Shown here piece after piece: positions 19,750 to 27,336 of a DNA stretch of 64,000 bases. The position numbers and the translations under genes were made by a program. Origin of the DNA: Amycolatopsis sp. NBRC 101858 (GTDB lineage Bacteria; Actinomycetota; Actinomycetes; Mycobacteriales; Pseudonocardiaceae); assembly GCF_030269325.1 (NCBI RefSeq), contig NZ_BSTD01000001.1, positions 2,558,681-2,622,680 of the forward strand, read 5' to 3'. Every line of letters begins with the position of its first letter. Position 1 is the stretch's first letter. The notes under the pieces were generated by a model. It was not told the DNA's origin. It searched no databases and saw only the letters and a list, made by a program, of their open reading frames with translations.

Positions 19750-19801
19750 TTGCCTGCTGGCACGTCTTGCGTATACTCGTCTGCGAGTACTCGTGAACGA
19801 G
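19750..19801 (+). promoter_or_regulatory. PadR promoter with overlapping inverted repeats
   Basis: TTGCCT (19750-19755), 16-bp spacer, TATACT (19772-19777). Overlapping and downstream are TACTCG-tctg-CGAGTA (19774-19789) and CTCGT-ga-ACGAG (19790-19801). The ACTCG element recurs, so this is a likely autoregulatory operator. Confidence 0.65.
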
Positions 19802-19833
19802 GAGTCGACATCAAGAAGCGGAAAGTCGCCAGC

Positions 19834-20439
19834 ATGCTGGGCCTGGCCGTGTTGTCCGTCGCGCTGGAACGCGCGATGCACCCGTACGAGATGGCGGCCG
19901 TGCTGAAGGAACGCGGCAAGGACGCCGACATGCCGATCAAGTGGGGCTCGCTCTACACGGTCGTCGCGAACCTGGAAAAGCACGGCTTCCTGGAGGCCGT
20001 CGAGAGCGTCAAGGACGGCGGGCGGCCCGAGCGGACCGTCTACCGGATCACCCCGGCCGGGCGGGCGGAGTTCGAGGACTGGGTCCGCGAGCTCGTCGGC
20101 ACGGTCGAGAAGGAGCCACCGCCGTTCCGGGCCGGGCTGTCGATGATCGGCATCCTCGGCCCGGACCAGGCGATCAGCCGGCTCCGGGAGCGGCTCGCCC
20201 AGCTCGACGAGCACGTCGAGGCGCAACGGGCGGCCCTGGAGCAGCTACGGCCGTTGATGCCGCGGCTGTTCCTGGTGGAGGTCGAGTACGACATCGCGAT
20301 GACGGAGGCCGAGGGGCGCTGGGTGCGCGGCTTCCTCGAAGAACTGACCACCGGCGCCCTGCCCGGCATCGAGGCCTGGCGGCGCTTTCGCGAAACCGGC
20401 GAATTCCCGGACGACCTGGGGGAGTTCGTGGAGAGGTAG
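19834..20439 (+). CDS. PadR-family transcriptional regulator
   Basis: 201 aa from the first in-frame ATG. Winged helix: MHPYEMAAVL, then MPIKWGSLYTVVANLEKHGFLE, then RPERTVYRITPAGR. The C-terminal Vir-type helices mediate dimerisation. In my recollection relatives carry a few residues (KKRKV) before this Met. These residues are encoded here from 19810, where an ATC codon lies 5 nt after AGGAG, so translation may start at ATC 19810, giving 209 aa. The methyltransferase gene follows at 6 bp and is probably co-regulated through the inverted repeats at the promoter. Confidence 0.85.
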   Translation: MLGLAVLSVALERAMHPYEMAAVLKERGKDADMPIKWGSLYTVVANLEKHGFLEAVESVKDGGRPERTVYRITPAGRAEFEDWVRELVGTVEKEPPPFRAGLSMIGILGPDQAISRLRERLAQLDEHVEAQRAALEQLRPLMPRLFLVEVEYDIAMTEAEGRWVRGFLEELTTGALPGIEAWRRFRETGEFPDDLGEFVER

Positions 20440-20445
20440 GAACCG

Positions 20446-21105
20446 ATGGAGACGACCCGCAAGCACCGCGTGCCCGAGATGGAAGGTTTCCAGGCACGCT
20501 GGTACGCCAAGAACCGCGGCACCGAGCCGCAGCTCGCGCAGTACCGCCGGCAGGCGGTCGAGGTCACGTCCGGGCTGCCGGACGGCGCCGACGTCCTGGA
20601 GGTGGCCCCCGGGCCGGGCTTCTTCGCCGTCGAGCTGGCGAAGCGCGGCTTCCACGTCACCGGGCTCGACATCAGCCACACGATGGTCGAGATTGCGCTG
20701 GAAGAGGCGCGCAAGGCCGGGGTGGACGTCGACTTCCGGCAGGGCGACGTCACGCACGCGCCGTTCGCCGACGAGTCGTTCGACTTCCTCGTCTGCCAGG
20801 CCGCGTTCAAGAACTTCCGGCAGCCGGTGGCCGCGCTGAACGAAATGCACCGGGTGCTGCGCCCGGGCGGGTTCGCGGTGATCCACGACCTGAACCACGA
20901 GGCCACCGGCGCGGACATCGGCCGTGAGGTCGCCGGCATGAACGTCGGCGCGGTCGCCGGGTTCACCGTCCGGCAGACGCTGGGCTGGCTGCGCCGCCGG
21001 GCGTTCACCCGGGAGCAGTTCGAGGCGCTGGCCGCGGAGAGCGCTTTCGGTGGCTGCTCGGTGACGGCCGACGGCGTCGGCCTGGAGGTCCGCCTCACCC
21101 GCTGA
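20446..21105 (+). CDS. Class I SAM-dependent methyltransferase
   Basis: 219 aa. Rossmann motifs: VLEVAPGPGFFAVELAKRG (motif I), VTGLDIS, then FRQGDVTHAPFADESFDFLVCQAAFKNF and RVLRPGGFAVIHDL. This is Methyltransf_11-like, usually acting on small molecules. It is cotranscribed with the PadR regulator (6-bp gap, GGAGAGGTAGGA site), a pairing suggesting inducible modification or detoxification of a ligand sensed by PadR. The substrate is unknown. Confidence 0.85.
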   Translation: METTRKHRVPEMEGFQARWYAKNRGTEPQLAQYRRQAVEVTSGLPDGADVLEVAPGPGFFAVELAKRGFHVTGLDISHTMVEIALEEARKAGVDVDFRQGDVTHAPFADESFDFLVCQAAFKNFRQPVAALNEMHRVLRPGGFAVIHDLNHEATGADIGREVAGMNVGAVAGFTVRQTLGWLRRRAFTREQFEALAAESAFGGCSVTADGVGLEVRLTR

Positions 21106-21110
21106 CCACG

Positions 21111-21142
21111 ACCGCCGGGGCACCTGGGGGTGCCCCGGCGGG
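21111..21142. terminator. Bidirectional hairpin between convergent genes
   Basis: CCGCCGGGGCACC pairs perfectly with GGTGCCCCGGCGG. It lies between the methyltransferase stop and the SDR stop and has no T tract on either side. Confidence 0.7.
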
Positions 21143-21146
21143 ACGG

Positions 21147-21905
21147 TCAGCGCGGGGCCATCCGCAGCGAGCCGTCCATGCGGACGACCTCGCCGTTGAG
21201 GTAGTCGTGGTCGATGAGCGACAGCGCGAGCTGCGCGTACTCGTCCGGCCGCGCCAGGCGCTTCGGGAACGGGATGCCGGCGGCGAGCGTCGCGCGGAAC
21301 TCGTCGCTGACGGTCGCGAGCATCGGGGTGTCGACGATGCCCGGCGCGATGGTCAGCACGCGGATGCCGTGCGAGGCCAGGTCGCGGGCGGCCGGCAGCG
21401 TCAGGCCGACGACCCCGCCCTTGGACGACGAGTAGGCGACCTGCCCGATCTGGCCGTCGAAGGCGGCGATGGACGCGGTGTTGATGACGACGCCGCGGGC
21501 GTTGTCCTCGAGCGGCTCGGTCTTCGCGATCGCTTCGGAGGCGATCGTCAGCACGTTGAACGTGCCGACGAGGTTGATCTGGATGACCTTCGCGTACAGC
21601 GCGAGGTCGTGGCGGCCCTTCTTCGACAGGATCCGCGCGGACGGCCCGATGCCGGCGCAGTTCACCACCGTCCGCAGCGGCACCCCCGACCCGGCCGCGG
21701 TCGCGACGGCCGCCTCGACCTGCTCGACGTCGGTCACGTCGGCCTCGACGTAGGTGATGCCGTCGACCTGCTCGGCCTTCTCGATGGACGGCGCCAGGTC
21801 GAGCGCGAACACCCGCGCGCCCTTGGCCGCGAGGGCCTTCGCCGTCGCCCCGCCGAGGCCGGACGCGCCCCCGGTGACGAGCGCCGCGGTGTCGGTGATC
21901 TGCAT
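21147..21905 (-). CDS. Short-chain dehydrogenase, 3-hydroxyacyl-CoA dehydrogenase type
   Basis: 252 aa. NAD-binding TGGASGLGGATAKAL (residues 10-24), NNAG-type motif VVNCAGIG, catalytic Ser in INTASIAAF, YSSSK with Tyr and Lys, and the PGIVDTPM loop. The extended region between NCAGIG and INTAS and the overall pattern resemble HSD10-type 3-hydroxy-2-methylbutyryl/3-hydroxyacyl-CoA dehydrogenases of fatty-acid or isoleucine breakdown. The start at ATG 21905 has GAAGGG upstream; the longer frame to 21941 is not supported. No beta-oxidation partner is adjacent. Confidence 0.85.
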   Translation of the reverse strand: MQITDTAALVTGGASGLGGATAKALAAKGARVFALDLAPSIEKAEQVDGITYVEADVTDVEQVEAAVATAAGSGVPLRTVVNCAGIGPSARILSKKGRHDLALYAKVIQINLVGTFNVLTIASEAIAKTEPLEDNARGVVINTASIAAFDGQIGQVAYSSSKGGVVGLTLPAARDLASHGIRVLTIAPGIVDTPMLATVSDEFRATLAAGIPFPKRLARPDEYAQLALSLIDHDYLNGEVVRMDGSLRMAPR

Positions 21906-22047
21906 CTGTGCGGTTCCCTTCGCTGCTCTGACTCCGGACACAGGTTAACGCTCGTTCGCACGGGCGATTCGTGTCTTCGCTCACCGCTTTCGGGTACGAC
22001 CGGTTCCGTTAGCGTCGTGGTCAACTCCGGCTGTCACCTTCAGCACC

Positions 22048-23352
22048 ATGACACCAGCTCGGATCGTGGTGGTAGGTACCGGTTACGTCGGCTTGACCAC
22101 GGGGGCCTGCCTGGCCGGTCTGGGTCATTACGTCACCTGCGTGGACGTCGACCGCGCGAAGGTGTCCCGGCTGAGCGCGGGGCGCGTCGACATCCTCGAA
22201 CCCGGGTTGACCGACCTGGTCGCCCGCGGGATCTCGGCCGGCCGTCTCCAGTTCGTCGTCGGCGCGCGCGACGCGGTCCGCGACGCCCAGGCGGTGTTCC
22301 TCTGCGTGCCGACGCCGATGGGCGCGGGTGGCTCCGCGGACCTGCGCGCGGTCGAGGCGGTGGCCGCCGAGATCGGCGACGTCCTGCCCGCCGGCTGCGC
22401 GCTGGTCACCAAGTCGACCGTGCCGGTCGGCACGTCGAAGCGGATCGAAGAGATGCTCGGCCGGACCGACGTGCCGGTGGTGTCGAACCCCGAGTTCCTC
22501 CGCGAAGGCACCGCGGTCGCGGACTTCCTCGGGCCGGACCGGATCGTCGTCGGCTCGGACGATCGCGCGGCCGCGCACTGGGTCGGCGAGCTGTACGCCG
22601 AGCTGGACGCGCCGGTCGTCGTCGCCGACGCCGCCAGCGCCGAGTTGGTCAAGTACGCCGCGAACTGCTACCTCGCGCTGAAGCTGTCCTATGTGAACTC
22701 GATCGCCGAGCTCTGCGAACGGCTCGGCGCGGACATCGACCTCGTCACCGAAGGCATGGGCCACGACCGCCGGATCGGCCGGACGTTCCTCAAACCCGGC
22801 CCGGGCTGGGGCGGCTCGTGCCTGCCGAAGGACACGAGCGCGCTGGTCAAGGTGGCCGAGTCGGTCAACTACGACTTCCGGATGCTGACCTCGGCGATCG
22901 ACGAGAACATCGCCCAGCGCGACCGGATCGTCGCGAAGATCGCCGGCGCGGTCGGCGGCACGCTGGCCGGCGCACGCATCGGCGTGCTGGGCCTGGCGTT
23001 CAAGGCGGGCACGAACGACCTGCGCGACTCGCCCGCGCTGGCCGTGTCGTCGGTGCTGTGCGCGCTGGGCGCCGAGCTGATCGCCTACGACCCGGCCATC
23101 GATGGCGGCATCGACGGGATGACCGTGGTCGACGACGCCTACCAGGTCGCGAAGGACGCGGACGCCGTCGTCGTGCTGACCGAATGGGCCGAGTTCAAGC
23201 ACCTCGACTGGGCGGCGATGGCCGAGCTCATGGAGGGCATCGACGTCGTCGACACGCGCAACCTGCTCGACCCGCGGGTGATCGTCGACGCGGGGCTGTC
23301 CTGGCAGGGCGTCGGGCGGCCGCGGGCGGCGGCGCGAATCAAGGTTTCCTGA
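22048..23352 (+). CDS. UDP-glucose 6-dehydrogenase
   Basis: 434 aa. N-terminal NAD-binding VVGTGYVGLTTGACLA, EFLREGTAVADF, a central dimerisation helix with ELVKYAANCYLALKLSYVN, the catalytic Cys in GPGWGGSCLPKD (about residue 260), and the C-terminal UDP-binding domain (LGLAFKAGTNDLRDSPA). It oxidises UDP-glucose to UDP-glucuronate with two NAD, supplying glycan precursors. It is monocistronic in appearance. The glycan block 9 kb downstream could use its product, but that link is inference. Confidence 0.93.
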   Translation: MTPARIVVVGTGYVGLTTGACLAGLGHYVTCVDVDRAKVSRLSAGRVDILEPGLTDLVARGISAGRLQFVVGARDAVRDAQAVFLCVPTPMGAGGSADLRAVEAVAAEIGDVLPAGCALVTKSTVPVGTSKRIEEMLGRTDVPVVSNPEFLREGTAVADFLGPDRIVVGSDDRAAAHWVGELYAELDAPVVVADAASAELVKYAANCYLALKLSYVNSIAELCERLGADIDLVTEGMGHDRRIGRTFLKPGPGWGGSCLPKDTSALVKVAESVNYDFRMLTSAIDENIAQRDRIVAKIAGAVGGTLAGARIGVLGLAFKAGTNDLRDSPALAVSSVLCALGAELIAYDPAIDGGIDGMTVVDDAYQVAKDADAVVVLTEWAEFKHLDWAAMAELMEGIDVVDTRNLLDPRVIVDAGLSWQGVGRPRAAARIKVS

Positions 23353-23452
23353 CGCGCTTCGCTTGGCTAGGGTGATCGGCACGGCATCGCGTGTCGGTCA
23401 CCGGCTGGGTGAGGCATGGAGGTGGCGGGAGTGCCCCGGAGGCATTTCACTC

Positions 23453-23869
23453 GTGTCGGTATCCGTTTCCGTTGAATTGAACCACCTGATCGTCCCGTCC
23501 CGGAACAACCGGGAATCCGCCGAATTCCTGGCGAACCTGCTCGGCCTCGAAGTCGGGGAGGAATGGGGTCCCTTCATCCCCGTCGAGACGCGCAACGGCG
23601 TCCGGCTGGACTTCGCGACCATCCCTGAGCAGGACCTTCGCCTGCAGCACTACTGCTTCCTGATCCCGGAGGACGACTTCGACGCCGTGTTCGCGCGGCT
23701 CGTCGAAACGGGCGTGACCTACCACGCCGATCCGATGGGGAAGCAAATCGGCGAAATCAACCACAACCACGGCGGCCGGGGAGTCTATTTCCTCGACCCC
23801 GGCGGCAACGGGATGGAAATCATCACGCAGCCGTACGAACCGGAACGGCGTCGCCCGGCTCGCTGGTAA
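23453..23869 (+). CDS. VOC-family (glyoxalase/bleomycin resistance fold) protein
   Basis: 138 aa from GTG 23453, which has GGAGG about 10 nt upstream; the open frame from 23363 is discounted. A single VOC domain: LNHLIVPSRNN with the first metal His, LQHYCFLIPEDDF with the second, and FLDPGGNGMEIIT with the last Glu. Such proteins are metal-dependent enzymes or binding proteins (lyases, dioxygenases, drug binders). Nothing nearby fixes the substrate. Confidence 0.8.
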   Translation: MSVSVSVELNHLIVPSRNNRESAEFLANLLGLEVGEEWGPFIPVETRNGVRLDFATIPEQDLRLQHYCFLIPEDDFDAVFARLVETGVTYHADPMGKQIGEINHNHGGRGVYFLDPGGNGMEIITQPYEPERRRPARW

Positions 23870-23885
23870 GTTCCTTAGCTTTGCG

Positions 23886-23891
23886 TACTAT
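23886..23891 (+). promoter_or_regulatory. -10 hexamer of a probable leaderless promoter
   Basis: TACTAT followed by six bases and ATG 23898; no ribosome-binding site. Confidence 0.55.
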
Positions 23892-23897
23892 CGGGGC

Positions 23898-25664
23898 ATG
23901 TTCACGACGAGGCCCGAGCTGGCCGGCACCTTCGGGATGGTGGCATCGACGCACTGGCTGGCTTCGGCCACCGGCATGGCGGTGCTGGAAGACGGCGGCA
24001 ACGCGTTCGACGCGGCGGTCGCCGCCGGGTTCGTCCTGCAGGTCGCCGAGCCGCACCTCTGCGGCCCGGCGGGCCAGGTACCCGGCCTCTTCGTGACGGC
24101 GGACGACCCGACCCCGCGGGCGCTGGCCGGTCAAGGCCCGTCGCCCGCGGGGGCCACGCCGGAGCACTTCGCCTCGCTGGGGTTGGACCTCATCCCGGGC
24201 AGCGGCCTGCTCCCGGCGACCGTCCCCGGCGCTTGGGACGGCTGGCTCCTGCTGCTTCGCGACTACGGCACGAAGTCGCTTCGCTCGGTGCTGTCGTACG
24301 CGATCGGCTACGCGCGCAACGGCGTCCCGCTGGTGCCGCGGGTCGGCGACACGATCCGCGCCGTCGAGCGCCTGTTCGTCGAGCACTGGCCGACGTCGGC
24401 GTCACTCTGGCTGCCGGACGGCAAGCCCGCGTCCGGCCTGCACCGGAACCCGGCCCTGGCGGACACCTGGGAACGGCTGCTGAGCGAGGCGGAGTCCGTC
24501 TCGGGCCGTGAAGCGCAGATCGACGCGGGACGTCGTGCCTGGTCACAGGGGTTCGTCGCCGAAGCGATCGAAGCGTTCAGCCGGACGGCGTTCCGCGACG
24601 ACTCCGGCCGCGACCACGCCGGCCTGCTGACCGGCGAAGACCTGGCGTCGTGGTCGGCGTCGTACGAGGACCCGGCGTTCGTGGACGTCGACGACTGGCG
24701 CCTGGTGAAGATGGGCGGCTGGACGCAGGGGCCGGCGTTGCTGCAGCAGGCGTTGCTGATGCACGGCTTCCGCGACGAGCTGTCCTATGTGGACGGCGTG
24801 CCCTCGGAACGCACGGTGCACCTGGCGACCGAAGCGGCGAAGCTGGCCTTCGCCGACCGCGAGGCCTGGTACGGCGACACGGACGTCCCGCTGGACGTGC
24901 TGCTTTCGGCGTCTTATACGGATTCCCGGCGTTCTTTGATCGGTGACACCGCCTCCGCCGAACTCCGTCCCGGAGACGCACGCGGCCCGGCCCGCCTCCC
25001 GGCGATCCTGGACTCGCTGCAGGGTGTGAAAGCGGAAGGCGGCGCGACGGGCGAGCCGACGGTCGGCCCCCAGGGCGCAACCCGCGGCGACACGGTCCAC
25101 CTCGACGTCGTCGACGCGGCGGGCAACCTGGTCTCGCTGACCCCGTCGGGCGGCTGGCTGCAGTCGAGCCCGACGATCCCGTCACTCGGGTTCTGCCTCG
25201 ATTCGCGCGGCCAGATGTTCTGGCTGGAACAGGGCCTGCCCAACTCGTTGGCGCCCCGCAAGCGTCCCCGCATCACGCTGTCGCCATCCCTGGCCCTGCG
25301 CGACGGAGTGCCGACGCTGGCCTTCGGCACTCCGGGCGGCGACCAGCAGGACCAATGGCAGCTGTGCTTCTGGCTGGCCCACGTGTACGGCGGCCTGAAC
25401 CTCCAGGAGTCGATCGACTCCCCGGCCTGGCACACGACGGCGTTCCCGAGCTCGTTCTACCCGCGCTCGTGGAACCCCCGCGAGCTGGTGGTCGAGTCCC
25501 GCCTGGGCGCGTCCACTTTGGACGCCCTCCGCTCTCGCGGCCACCAGCTCGTGGACGCCGGAGACTGGGCGTTGGGCCGGTTGTCAGCGGTCTCCCGCTC
25601 GGACGGCCTCCTGCACGCGGCGGCCAACGCCCGCGGAATGCAGGGCTACGCGGCGGGTCGCTAA
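23898..25664 (+). CDS. Gamma-glutamyltransferase family protein
   Basis: 588 aa, full length. N-terminal GMVASTHWLASATGMAVLEDGGNAFDAAVA is the GGT large-subunit start. The autoprocessing Thr, which becomes the nucleophile of the small subunit, is in RGDTVHLDVVDAAGN (about residue 397). SLTPSGGWLQ follows and the C-terminal TPGGDQQ loop is present. There is no signal peptide, unlike classical exported GGT, so it probably acts in the cytoplasm. It may be a GGT-like hydrolase of cephalosporin-acylase type rather than a glutathione enzyme, since actinomycetes use mycothiol. It is leaderless by promoter spacing. Confidence 0.85.
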   Translation: MFTTRPELAGTFGMVASTHWLASATGMAVLEDGGNAFDAAVAAGFVLQVAEPHLCGPAGQVPGLFVTADDPTPRALAGQGPSPAGATPEHFASLGLDLIPGSGLLPATVPGAWDGWLLLLRDYGTKSLRSVLSYAIGYARNGVPLVPRVGDTIRAVERLFVEHWPTSASLWLPDGKPASGLHRNPALADTWERLLSEAESVSGREAQIDAGRRAWSQGFVAEAIEAFSRTAFRDDSGRDHAGLLTGEDLASWSASYEDPAFVDVDDWRLVKMGGWTQGPALLQQALLMHGFRDELSYVDGVPSERTVHLATEAAKLAFADREAWYGDTDVPLDVLLSASYTDSRRSLIGDTASAELRPGDARGPARLPAILDSLQGVKAEGGATGEPTVGPQGATRGDTVHLDVVDAAGNLVSLTPSGGWLQSSPTIPSLGFCLDSRGQMFWLEQGLPNSLAPRKRPRITLSPSLALRDGVPTLAFGTPGGDQQDQWQLCFWLAHVYGGLNLQESIDSPAWHTTAFPSSFYPRSWNPRELVVESRLGASTLDALRSRGHQLVDAGDWALGRLSAVSRSDGLLHAAANARGMQGYAAGR

Positions 25665-25717
25665 AGCGTCAGCGAGGCCCAGCCACCGTTAAAAGCGGTC
25701 TTGCCGGCACGGCCAAG

Positions 25718-25745
25718 CTATCCACATCGACCGCGGCTATCCACA
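25718..25745 (+). promoter_or_regulatory. Two direct DnaA-box-like repeats
   Basis: CTATCCACA at 25718-25726 and again at 25737-25745, both preceded by G and spaced 19 bp start to start (about two helical turns). Each differs from TTATCCACA at one position. They lie in the 219-bp gap between convergent genes, which otherwise shows nothing. Confidence 0.4.
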
Positions 25746-25883
25746 GATTTGCCGCAGCAGCCCTTTCCGCGCTCCCAGTCCGGCCGGGGCCAGGCCGACG
25801 AGCCGAGTTCGAGCCACAACCGCCACCCGGCGGCCATGCTTTCGAGTGTGCGCCCGAAAGCACGACCCGGCGGATGGGATTCC

Positions 25884-26765
25884 TCACTTCGCGGGCTGCT
25901 CCCAGAGCCAGAACTCGATGCCCTGGTTGTCCGTGCAGTCGGCCGTCGTCCCGTACGGGTGGTGCTCGATCTCGCCCGCCCGGCCGCCCTGCTCGCGGAC
26001 TCGCGTCAAAGCCGCCGTGAGGTCGTCCACCGCGTACATCAGCTTCCAGCCGACCTGGCGATCCCCGGCCCACAGGCCGCCTTCGAGGCCCGGGCCCGAG
26101 AACGACCACGCGTCCGAAACCGAACCCGGCGTGAACTCCCAGCCCAGGACCGCGCCGTAGAACGTCTTCGCGGGCTCGGCCTCCGGGACCTGAAACGTGA
26201 AGTACATGGCCTCGCCCGGCTTCGACACCGGCGCCGGCGCCGGTGTTGCCTGGGAGACCAGCCAGCGCTGGCCGAACGGGTCGCGGAACGAGCCGCCGCG
26301 GCCGTACGGCGAGTCGCTCACCGCGCGGATCAGCGTTGCGCCCAGCTCCAGGGCCCGGGTCACGCTGACGTCCACGTCCGGCACCTCCACCCGCACCGAC
26401 GCGCCCCCGCCCGACGCCGCGACGTGCCCGATCTCCGGGTACTCCTCGGCGAGCATCAGCACCGCGTCGCCGATGGCCAGCTCGGCGTGCCCGATGCGGC
26501 CGTCGTCCATGAGGATCGGCTCACCGCGACGGGTCGCCCCGAAGACGTCGACGTAGAAGTCGAGCGCGGCGCGCGCGTCGGACACCGCGAGGTACGGCGT
26601 CAGCGAGCGCAGTTCGGCGGCGGTGGCCGGCGCCTCGGAAGTGGTCGTCATATCGGCTCCGTTCAAGATGACGCGACGCAGGTTGTCGCGCAGTTCGGCG
26701 GCGAAGTCCGGGTCGGGGGCGACCCGCTCGGAGGGCCGGCGAAGCGCGTCGAAAGGCTCAGGCAT
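25884..26765 (-). CDS. Two-domain VOC protein paired with an ECF sigma factor
   Basis: 293 aa. The first 45 residues (MPEPFDALRRPSERVAPDPDF onward) form a charged helical extension. Two VOC halves follow, about residues 60-170 (PYLAVSDARAALDFYVDVFGA) and 180-292 (AMYFTFQVPEAEPAKTFYGAVLGWEF). The start at 26765 overlaps the sigma factor stop by 8 bp, so the two are translationally coupled. The pairing suggests that it senses or detoxifies a compound connected with sigma activity; no ligand can be named. A shorter start at 26651 would drop the extension. Confidence 0.8.
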   Translation of the reverse strand: MPEPFDALRRPSERVAPDPDFAAELRDNLRRVILNGADMTTTSEAPATAAELRSLTPYLAVSDARAALDFYVDVFGATRRGEPILMDDGRIGHAELAIGDAVLMLAEEYPEIGHVAASGGGASVRVEVPDVDVSVTRALELGATLIRAVSDSPYGRGGSFRDPFGQRWLVSQATPAPAPVSKPGEAMYFTFQVPEAEPAKTFYGAVLGWEFTPGSVSDAWSFSGPGLEGGLWAGDRQVGWKLMYAVDDLTAALTRVREQGGRAGEIEHHPYGTTADCTDNQGIEFWLWEQPAK

Positions 26766-27282
26766 CGCGACCCTCCTTCTCCTCGTAGGCGCGCCGGAAC
26801 GCGGCACGGGCCCGCACGAGCAACGCCTCCGTGGCGTGCACGCTGCGTCCCAGGTGGCCGGCGACCTCGGGCACGCCGAGGCCGTCGACGTACCGCAGGG
26901 TCAGGGCCGCGCGGTGGTGCGACCCGAGGGATTCGAGCACCTGTCTCGCGCGCAGGGCGTCGAGCCGCTCGTCCCACGGGTCGTCGACGTCCGGCGCACT
27001 GTCGTGCACCAGCCGCAGCCCGCGTTCCTCACGTTCTTTGCGCCGCCAGTGGTCGGCGAGCTTGTGCCGGGCGACGCCGATCAGCCACCCGGTGCTCACT
27101 GGAGGTGCGTACTCCTTGCGACAGGCGGCGACCGCCCCGAGGAACGTCTCGGACGTCAGCTCCTCGGCGAGCGTGCGGTCGCCGCACCGGGACAGCAGGT
27201 ACCCGTAGACCTCCGGCAGCGCGGTCTCGTAGAGCCCGAGCAGCGCGAAGGCCGGGTCCGGTCGTACCCGCGGTTCCGTCAC
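26758..27282 (-). CDS. ECF-type RNA polymerase sigma factor
   Basis: 174 aa. Region 2 spans about residues 15-85 (YETALPEVYGYLLSRCGDRTLAEELTSETFLGAV, WLIGVARHKLADHWRR) and region 4 about 110-165 (LGSHHRAALTLRYVDGLGVPEVAGHLGRSVHATEALLVRAR). There is no zinc-finger anti-sigma gene nearby; instead a VOC protein overlaps its end. Regulation is therefore probably unconventional. Translation starts at a GTG at 27282. Confidence 0.88.
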   Translation of the reverse strand: MTEPRVRPDPAFALLGLYETALPEVYGYLLSRCGDRTLAEELTSETFLGAVAACRKEYAPPVSTGWLIGVARHKLADHWRRKEREERGLRLVHDSAPDVDDPWDERLDALRARQVLESLGSHHRAALTLRYVDGLGVPEVAGHLGRSVHATEALLVRARAAFRRAYEEKEGRDA

Positions 27283-27336
27283 ACCCTCATAGTCGTCCGG
27301 CGCGCACCTTTTCCGACGGGTGAATCCCGGACTTTT

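Noticed and set aside
20245..21984. 579-codon minus-strand open frame
   Set aside because: It runs through both the methyltransferase (antisense) and the SDR in a wrong frame; Arg/Gly/Asp-rich composition.
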